64,000 nucleotides of DNA, taken from Nostoc sp. UHCC 0302. Lineage in GTDB: Bacteria > Cyanobacteriota > Cyanobacteriia > Cyanobacteriales > Nostocaceae. The stretch spans positions 3,288,501-3,352,500 of the forward strand of contig NZ_CP151099.1 in the NCBI RefSeq assembly GCF_038096175.1. Reading direction: 5' to 3'. Below, piece after piece: positions 58,014-64,000 of the stretch (positions within the stretch are counted from its first letter, which is position 1; the number at the start of each line of letters is the position of its first letter). The notes under the pieces were generated by a model. The model searched no databases. It had not been told where the DNA came from and saw only the letters and a list, made by a program, of their open reading frames with translations. Position numbers and translations under genes: made by a program.

Positions 58014-59453
58014 ATGGCTGAAAAAGACAGTATCTTCCGTAAAGAATCGCTGGAACGTTTATCTTCTCCAGAGAGATTAGATCAGTTAATGCAGATAGTT
58101 AATCCCCTGGATTGGCTACCTTTGGTTACATTAGGTAGTTTTATTGTATTAGGGATAGTTTGGAGTATTTGGGGACGCATTCCCATCACGGTGACAGGGA
58201 AGGGAATACTCATTCAACCCCATCAAGTTGTGACTTTGGAGTCGCCTATTTCCGGACAATTGAAAAGCGTGAATGTTAAACCAGGACAATGTATTAAAAA
58301 AGGTCATCTTCTCGCGACAATCGATCCCAGCGATCTCAGGCGACAGTTGCGATCGCAACACTCAAAACTAACGCAATTGCAGAAACAGGAACAAGGTTCA
58401 ATCGTACTACAGCGACAACGCATTGCCACAGAAAAGGCTGCGATCGCTTCTGCTAGAGCAAGTCTTGTCAAACGTTTGCAGGATACTCAAGCTCTCACAC
58501 CCGCATTTTATGAAAAAGGTTTAAAAGCCATTCATCAGCAACGTCTAAGTTTGCAGCAACGCCTGAATGATGCGATCGCCCTTGTACCTATCCTCAAAGA
58601 TAGGTTAAATAAACGCCAGCAACTATTAGATGCGGGAGCGATCGCCAAGGATACATTGTTACAAGCAGGCCTAGAATACAAACAAGGACTACAAACTGTA
58701 TACGATATCCGCGCTCAACTACAGCAGTTGGATGTGCAAGAAACAGAAGCACAGCAAAGATATTTAGGCAATCTCAGTTCCTTGGGAGAACTGCAAGCAC
58801 AATTAAAAGACTTAGATACTAGAGGTAAACGTATTGAGCAAGAAAACTTAGAAACTATTAATAATAAAGCTAATCAAATTCAGGAAGTTAATCGAGCGAT
58901 CGCTCAACTAGAACAACAAATATTAGATAACAGCCAAATTGTTAGTCTTAGCAGTGGTTGTGTATTAGAAGTGTCTGCTTTTGTAGGACAAGTCGCTAAT
59001 CCCGGAAGTCCTCTTTTTAGCGTGAATGCTGGAGACAGAAATACCCCAATTATTGTAATATCCTACTTTGACGTGAAAGATGGTAAACAGATTCAATCAG
59101 GGATGAAGGTACAAATCACTCCCGATTCTGTAAAAAGAGAACGCTTTGGTGGCATCATTGGTCAAGTTACTTCTGTCTCCCCCCTACCCGTCACAAAGTC
59201 AGGAGCAAATTCCGTCATTGGTAATCCTGACTTAGTAGCTAAAATCCTACCAAACGGTGGTGGAGATATAGAAGTACGCGCTGAAATGATGCTCGATCCT
59301 TCTACCTTTAATGGTTATCGTTGGTCTTCTTCCCAAGGGCCAGAATTAAAAATTTCTCCGGGAACAACTACAAGTCTGCGCGTTCAAGTATCAGAGCAAG
59401 CACCAATTACATATATATTACCGTTTCTACGTGAATTTACTGGAATAAATTAA
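58014..59453 (+). CDS. NHLP-system HlyD-family secretion protein
   Basis: A 479-aa membrane-fusion protein. One N-terminal membrane segment (residues ~37-57, LVTLGSFIVLGIVWSIWG), then a lipoyl-type half-motif (VVTLESPISGQLKSVNVKPG), a long coiled coil (~100-290, rich in Gln/Leu, QQRLNDAIALVPILKDRLNK), the second lipoyl half (SGCVLEVSAFVGQVANPGSP) and a beta-barrel end. This is the adaptor that couples the inner-membrane exporter to later steps of peptide export in NHLP systems. It lies between the unknown protein and the peptidase-bearing ABC exporter. Confidence 0.92.
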   Translation: MAEKDSIFRKESLERLSSPERLDQLMQIVNPLDWLPLVTLGSFIVLGIVWSIWGRIPITVTGKGILIQPHQVVTLESPISGQLKSVNVKPGQCIKKGHLLATIDPSDLRRQLRSQHSKLTQLQKQEQGSIVLQRQRIATEKAAIASARASLVKRLQDTQALTPAFYEKGLKAIHQQRLSLQQRLNDAIALVPILKDRLNKRQQLLDAGAIAKDTLLQAGLEYKQGLQTVYDIRAQLQQLDVQETEAQQRYLGNLSSLGELQAQLKDLDTRGKRIEQENLETINNKANQIQEVNRAIAQLEQQILDNSQIVSLSSGCVLEVSAFVGQVANPGSPLFSVNAGDRNTPIIVISYFDVKDGKQIQSGMKVQITPDSVKRERFGGIIGQVTSVSPLPVTKSGANSVIGNPDLVAKILPNGGGDIEVRAEMMLDPSTFNGYRWSSSQGPELKISPGTTTSLRVQVSEQAPITYILPFLREFTGIN

Positions 59454-59473
59454 AGTTTTAGAGCAGCGAACTT

Positions 59474-61726
59474 GTGCAGTTAATATCCTTCATTAAAAAA
59501 CTCTATCCTTTTCAGAAAAAAACTCCATCCCCAGAATTAGGCACACCACAGAGTCGTATTCCCCCTCGTGTGAAAACTCCCACCTTGCTGCAAATGGAGG
59601 CTGTGGAGTGCGGGGCAGCAGCTTTAGGTATTATTTTGGCCTATTACGGCAAAATTGTCCCCTTGGCAGAACTGCGACAAAATTGCGGTGTTTCCCGTGA
59701 TGGTAGCAAAGCCTCTGACATTCTCATAGCAGCTAGAAGTTACGGGATGCAGGTTAAAGGTTTTAAAAAGCAGTTAACGCAATTACAAAAACTCCGCCCT
59801 CCATACATTGTATTTTGGAATTTTAATCATTTCGTCGTAGTAGAAGGATTTAAGCAAAATTGGGTTTATCTTAACGACCCAACCACAGGCCCAAGACGAA
59901 TTTACTACCAAGAGTTTGATGAAGCTTATACAGGGGTTGTCCTGGTTATGGAACCAGGATCTGAATTTCAACGCGGAGGTCGTAAACCTAGTTTAATTGG
60001 CTCATTGCTTGACAGGGTACAGAGTTCTTGGGGAGCCATTTTCTATTGTTTACTCGCAGGATTTTTTCTTGTTATTCCAGGATTAGTGTTGCCGGTATTC
60101 AACCAAATTTTTGTCGATAAAGTTCTCGTAGAAAATCGTACAGATTGGTTGCGTCCCATAATTTTGGGAATGACAATCACTGTAATTATTCAAGGATGGT
60201 TAACATTTTTGCAAAGACGGTTTTTAAGAAAATTAAATATTAAGTTATCAGTAGAAATGTCTAGCCAATTTCTACAGCATATTTTGCGCTTGCCAATAGA
60301 ATTTTATGCTCAAAGATTTGCCGGAGAAATCAGCAATAGGATTAATATTAATACCAAAGTGGCAGAAGTCCTATCAAGGCAGTTAGCTAGGACAGTAATT
60401 GATGCAGTAATGGTGATATTTTATGCCATAGTTATGCTTGCTTATGATGGCGTATTGACTGCAATTAGTGTCTGTTTTGCCGCAATTAATATGCTGGTAT
60501 TACAGTGGGTTGCGCGGCAGCGTAGAGATATTTATACACGAAACTTACAAAACCAGGGTAAAGTCACAGGTACAGAAATTGCTGCGCTGCAAAGCATGGA
60601 AACCCTGAAAGCATCAGCCTTAGAGTCTGATTTCTTCTCCCGGTGGTCTGGTTACTACACAAAATTAATTAATAGTCAGCAGAAATTAGGCGTTACAAAT
60701 CAACTATTAGGGGTTTTACCGCCATTTTTAACTAGTTTAAGTTCACTATCAATTTTAGCGATCGGTGGGCTGCGAGTAATGGATGGACATCTCAGCATTG
60801 GGATGTTGGTTGCCTTCCAAAGTTTAATGAATAGTTTTCTGGCCCCAGTCAACTCTCTAGTCAATTTTGGTAGTACTCTACAAGAACTAGAAGGCGATTT
60901 GAATCTTTTAGATGATGTGTTACAAAACCAAACCGATCCAGAATTAGACAGTCAAAATATACATATCAACACACTACAATATGCTTCATCCTGCCAACTC
61001 CGGGGATACGTGGAATTAAAAAATGTCACGTTTGGTTATTCGCAAATGGATGAGCCTTTAATTAAAAACCTAAGTTTTCAGCTACAGCCAGGACAAAGAG
61101 TTGCTCTTGTTGGTGCTAGCGGTTCAGGTAAATCAACAGTTGCTAAATTGTTAGCAGGGCTGTACCAACCCTGGTCGGGGGCAATTCTTTTTGATGGTAT
61201 TCCCAGAGAGAAAATTCCCAGGTCGGTAATATCTAATTCTTTGGCAATGGTAGAACAGGAGATTTTTTTATATGCTGGCACTGTCAGAGATAATTTGACT
61301 TTATGGGATGATACAGTACTCAATTCTCAATTAGTACGGGCTTGTAAAGATGCTGCGATTTATGAAGAAATCCTAGCTTTATCTGGAGGATATGATAGCA
61401 ACTTGCTTGAGGGTGCAGCTAATTTGAGTGGAGGACAGCGCCAGCGTTTAGAAATTGCTCGTGCATTGGTCAATGAACCGACAATTTTAGTCATGGATGA
61501 AGCGACTAGTGCTTTAGATGCAGAGACAGAAAGAATCATTGACCGGAATCTGCGTTATCGCGGATGTTCTTGCATTATTGTTGCTCACCGGTTAAGTACC
61601 ATCCGCGACTGTGATGAAATCATTGTTCTAGAAAAAGGTGAGGTAATACAGCGAGGTATCCATCAAGAAATGTTACAGATTAATAGCCCCTATGCAAAAT
61701 TGATTCAATTAGACCTGACAAGTTAA
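59474..61726 (+). CDS. lanT: C39-peptidase ABC exporter of the NHLP peptide (ABC1 type)
   Basis: A 750-aa exporter starting at GTG 59474, 20 bases after the HlyD gene. The C39 peptidase domain (residues ~33-165) has Cys46 in VECGAAALG, His119 in NFNHFVVVEG and Asp135 in YLNDPTTG, so it should cut the precursor after Gly86-Gly87. Then about six membrane segments (~195-470) and an ATPase: Walker A GASGSGKST, signature LSGGQRQ, Walker B LVMDEATSALD. It joins leader removal to export and is probably the final gene of the cluster; the next gene is convergent. Confidence 0.95.
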   Translation: MQLISFIKKLYPFQKKTPSPELGTPQSRIPPRVKTPTLLQMEAVECGAAALGIILAYYGKIVPLAELRQNCGVSRDGSKASDILIAARSYGMQVKGFKKQLTQLQKLRPPYIVFWNFNHFVVVEGFKQNWVYLNDPTTGPRRIYYQEFDEAYTGVVLVMEPGSEFQRGGRKPSLIGSLLDRVQSSWGAIFYCLLAGFFLVIPGLVLPVFNQIFVDKVLVENRTDWLRPIILGMTITVIIQGWLTFLQRRFLRKLNIKLSVEMSSQFLQHILRLPIEFYAQRFAGEISNRININTKVAEVLSRQLARTVIDAVMVIFYAIVMLAYDGVLTAISVCFAAINMLVLQWVARQRRDIYTRNLQNQGKVTGTEIAALQSMETLKASALESDFFSRWSGYYTKLINSQQKLGVTNQLLGVLPPFLTSLSSLSILAIGGLRVMDGHLSIGMLVAFQSLMNSFLAPVNSLVNFGSTLQELEGDLNLLDDVLQNQTDPELDSQNIHINTLQYASSCQLRGYVELKNVTFGYSQMDEPLIKNLSFQLQPGQRVALVGASGSGKSTVAKLLAGLYQPWSGAILFDGIPREKIPRSVISNSLAMVEQEIFLYAGTVRDNLTLWDDTVLNSQLVRACKDAAIYEEILALSGGYDSNLLEGAANLSGGQRQRLEIARALVNEPTILVMDEATSALDAETERIIDRNLRYRGCSCIIVAHRLSTIRDCDEIIVLEKGEVIQRGIHQEMLQINSPYAKLIQLDLTS

Positions 61727-61846
61727 AAATTTATTTGGTGTTGCTAGAACGGCTATTTTGAGTATTTTAGCTGATTGACAAAAGGCACTTTATCTTAATA
61801 TCTCATCGAGAAGTAAACACTAATTCAGGAATTCATCAAAGTCACG

Positions 61847-62218
61847 CTAACTGCCCAGTACTTCACTGATTTGCTCCGCCAGTTTTAATGGACGGAAAGG
61901 CTTGGCAAAAATAGCAGCAACATCCAAATCAGTAAATCTCTCTCGATCCGATAACTGAAATTTGGCTGTTAATAAAATTACTGGAATTTTTTTAGTGGCG
62001 GGGTTAGCTTTCAGTTGTTGCAGAGTTGCACGCCCATCCATATCAGGCATCATCATATCTAGTAAGATGACATCTAGTTTATGGTTAACAGCTACGTTTA
62101 AGGCTTCTTGACCAGAACTAGCTGTCAAAACATTCCAACCAGCACCCATTTCTAATCCCAACTTGGCGATCGCTCGCACATCTTCTTCATCATCAACAAT
62201 CAAGATATTTTTGCTCAT
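61847..62218 (-). CDS. Single-domain response regulator (CheY-like)
   Basis: A 123-aa receiver domain: MSKNILIVDDEEDVRAIAKL (acid pocket), VILLDMMMPDMDG (phospho-acceptor Asp ~55), VILLTAK (Thr) and AKPFRP (Lys). No output domain, so it signals through protein contact. It is transcribed in the same direction as the hybrid sensor gene 110 bases upstream (62328-63902) and is likely its partner. It converges on the peptide exporter gene, so control of the peptide cluster by this pair is possible but not shown. Confidence 0.93.
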   Translation of the reverse strand: MSKNILIVDDEEDVRAIAKLGLEMGAGWNVLTASSGQEALNVAVNHKLDVILLDMMMPDMDGRATLQQLKANPATKKIPVILLTAKFQLSDRERFTDLDVAAIFAKPFRPLKLAEQISEVLGS

Positions 62219-62327
62219 AATGACACTCTTGCACGATGTATGTGCTGATTTGCTTGATCGCTATTGAGATATTCTAAAGCTAAATCGGGGAAAAGCAGGG
62301 GAGAATTAAACAGTTAGAAGCTATTTA

Positions 62328-63902
62328 TTAGAAAGCTGCCAAAGGTAACAGTACATAAAACGTGCTACCTTCACCTAAAATGCTCTCAACCCAGATTTTA
62401 CCGTTATGTTGCTGGACAATATTTCGGCAAATAGCCAATCCTAAACCTGTTCCTCCTTTCTTGCGGGAGTCGGATGCATCTACCTGCTGAAAGCGCTCGA
62501 AGATTATTTGTAATTTATCTTTAGGAATTCCTCGCCCTTCATCTCGAATAGTAATCAGCAGGAAACTGGGTAATAGAGTGCTTTGTGTTGAAGAATAGTC
62601 GTTTTCTCCCAACTCAACACCCTTGTGTTCTGCGAGTGTGGCACTTACCCACACAGTATCACCTGGTTCAGAAAACTTAATAGCGTTATTTATTAAGTTG
62701 GTCAGAGTTTGCAGTAGGCGATCGGGGTCTGCCCAAAGTTCAATTGCTAGAGGATGGACAATCAGTTTAACTTGCAATTTATCTGCCATTGCCTGCATTG
62801 TTTCTGTTGCCATAATCAGCAGGTCAGCAGCGTTGCACTTCACCTTCTGCATGAAAATTTTGACTGATTTCATCCGCTCTAAATCGAGAATATCATTTAT
62901 CAATCGGATCAGCCGTTCAGTATTAGTAGTAGCAATGCTCAGAACTTTTTGTCCCTGTTCAGTTAGAGTTCCTAATTGTCCTGCACCCAACAAATCTAAC
63001 GCTCCCATTGTAGAGGTTAAAGGTGTACGTAATTCGTGACTAACTAGAGAGATAAACTCGTTTTCCAAGCGTTTACGTTCGGTGATGTCGTTGGCAATCA
63101 ATAAAGCGCATTGCACCCCACCCAGGTCAATCAATTCGATAGATAGCAGTATAATCTTGACCTCTCCAGACTTGGTAGAAAATTCAAATTCCTGATTATA
63201 GAGTGGCCCAGTATCAGATAAAAGTTGGATGGCCTTGGCGATCGCTACTGCATCCTTACCTAAATTAAGTTCAGCAACCGTATCATCAATCACTTCCTCT
63301 AGACAATAGCCGCTCATCTTCAAGAAACTAGGATTGACATCAATAAACCGTGCTTCAGAAATGGTGGCGATCACGATCGGATTGGGACTAGAGCGAAAAA
63401 CTTTAGTAAACTTCTCTTCTGCTTTGGCGCGATCGTGAATTTCCTGCTGCAACCGCTCATTTTGGGCTTGGAGTTGTTGTTGCAGTTTCCAAATCGTCAA
63501 GTGATTTTCAATTCGTGCTAAAACCTCTTCGAGTTGAAAAGGCTTAGTTATATAGTCTACTCCACCAACTGCAAACGCCTTCACTTTATCCAGCACATCA
63601 CCCAAAGCGCTGATAAAAATTACCGGAATTTCGCGGGTGCGATCGCTTGCCTTTAGGTGTTGGCAGACTTCATAACCATTCATCTCCGGCATATTCACAT
63701 CCAACAAAATCAGATCAGGGGGAACTGCATTTGCCCCCCGTAACCCCGTAGAACCTTTAGTTACGCTGCGAACTTTGTATCCCTGTTCCGTCAGCATCGC
63801 AGATAGGAGGTTCAGGTTTTCAGGCGTGTCATCAATCACCAGTATGTCTGCTTTTGGCAAATTGAGTGGCTCTTTAGGCATGGCAATATCGACTTTAGCC
63901 AA
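62328..63902 (-). CDS. REC-PAS-histidine kinase
   Basis: A 524-aa soluble sensor. Receiver domain at residues ~18-135 (ADILVIDDTPENLNLLSAML, PDLILLDVNMPEMNGYEVCQ, KPFQLEE), short coiled coil, PAS domain ~165-280 (VIATISEARFIDVNPSFLKM, ALLIANDITERKRLE), then the kinase: H-box FISLVSHELRTPLT, and HATPase motifs LINNAIKFSEPGD, ITIRDEGRGIPKDKLQIIFE and KKGGTGLGLAICRNIV. No membrane segment, so it senses a cytoplasmic cue or receives phosphate from another kinase. Confidence 0.95.
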   Translation of the reverse strand: MAKVDIAMPKEPLNLPKADILVIDDTPENLNLLSAMLTEQGYKVRSVTKGSTGLRGANAVPPDLILLDVNMPEMNGYEVCQHLKASDRTREIPVIFISALGDVLDKVKAFAVGGVDYITKPFQLEEVLARIENHLTIWKLQQQLQAQNERLQQEIHDRAKAEEKFTKVFRSSPNPIVIATISEARFIDVNPSFLKMSGYCLEEVIDDTVAELNLGKDAVAIAKAIQLLSDTGPLYNQEFEFSTKSGEVKIILLSIELIDLGGVQCALLIANDITERKRLENEFISLVSHELRTPLTSTMGALDLLGAGQLGTLTEQGQKVLSIATTNTERLIRLINDILDLERMKSVKIFMQKVKCNAADLLIMATETMQAMADKLQVKLIVHPLAIELWADPDRLLQTLTNLINNAIKFSEPGDTVWVSATLAEHKGVELGENDYSSTQSTLLPSFLLITIRDEGRGIPKDKLQIIFERFQQVDASDSRKKGGTGLGLAICRNIVQQHNGKIWVESILGEGSTFYVLLPLAAF

Positions 63903-64000
63903 AATAGGCTACTAATTCTTCTTAGAGATTTTAACCTTAGTTCCATATCTTAATAATCATTTACAAAAACATATCAATTACCCATTTATCTCCCCTAGTT

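Overview
The window comes from a filamentous, Nostoc-like cyanobacterium. The signs are frequent GCGATCGC (HIP1) octamers, heptamer repeats of the TTCTGCC type, small dispersed palindromic repeats, PEP-CTERM proteins, WD40-repeat STAND NTPases and a very high density of insertion sequences. I saw no rRNA, tRNA or CRISPR array. Much of 7-48 kb is an accessory, decaying region where many genes are truncated, frameshifted or carry single nonsense codons.

Layout. 1-7.3 kb: nine minus-strand genes for small metabolic or detoxification proteins (NmrA-like, TlpA/DipZ-like lipoprotein, nitrilase, two VOC proteins, NIPSNAP, two SDRs, and a small unknown gene frameshifted by an 8-bp duplication). 7.3-11.6 kb: IS graveyard (ISAzo13-like, IS1634-like, IS66) and gene stubs. 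11.6-24.6 kb: two paralogous NB-ARC/WD40 genes. Their first ~420 codons and both flanks are almost identical, but the rest of the coding region, including all 14 WD40 repeats, is divergent. The second copy, with its flanks, sits inside an IS4-type transposase gene between 6-bp direct repeats. Between the two copies lie Coq4-like, pterin dehydratase and DUF1400 hydrolase genes. 24.7-27.4 kb: several copies of a ~170-200 bp MITE with inverted ends GAATGGCACTAAG and 10-11 bp target duplications, one nested in another. 27.4-30.8 kb: rubredoxin, ferredoxin, a hydrolase with an amber codon, and a cupin cut by an IS630 element. 30.8-48.6 kb: an unrecognised 619-aa gene, GST, HNH protein, MFS transporter and HU, mixed with IS982, ISL3 (two), IS1-like and an unclassified IS, plus broken pieces of a recurrent unknown family ('family X').

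48.8-61.7 kb is a coherent plus-strand gene cluster for a ribosomally made peptide. It has an NHLP-type export ABC protein, a 101-aa precursor with nitrile-hydratase-like leader ending in Gly-Gly and a 14-residue core, a class II lanthipeptide synthetase (LanM) with a Cys-Cys-Gly zinc site, a small alpha-toroid protein carrying the DxDD motif of class II terpene cyclases, an unrecognised 374-aa protein, an HlyD-like adaptor and a C39-peptidase ABC exporter. The inferred path is: LanM dehydrates and cyclises the core, the two unusual proteins may modify it further, and the C39 exporter removes the leader after Gly-Gly and exports the product with the adaptor and second ABC protein. 61.8-63.9 kb holds a convergent two-component pair (CheY-like regulator and REC-PAS-histidine kinase).

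The most novel signals are the terpene-cyclase-like protein plus unknown partner inside a lanthipeptide operon, and the apparently mobile, mosaic STAND/WD40 cassette.
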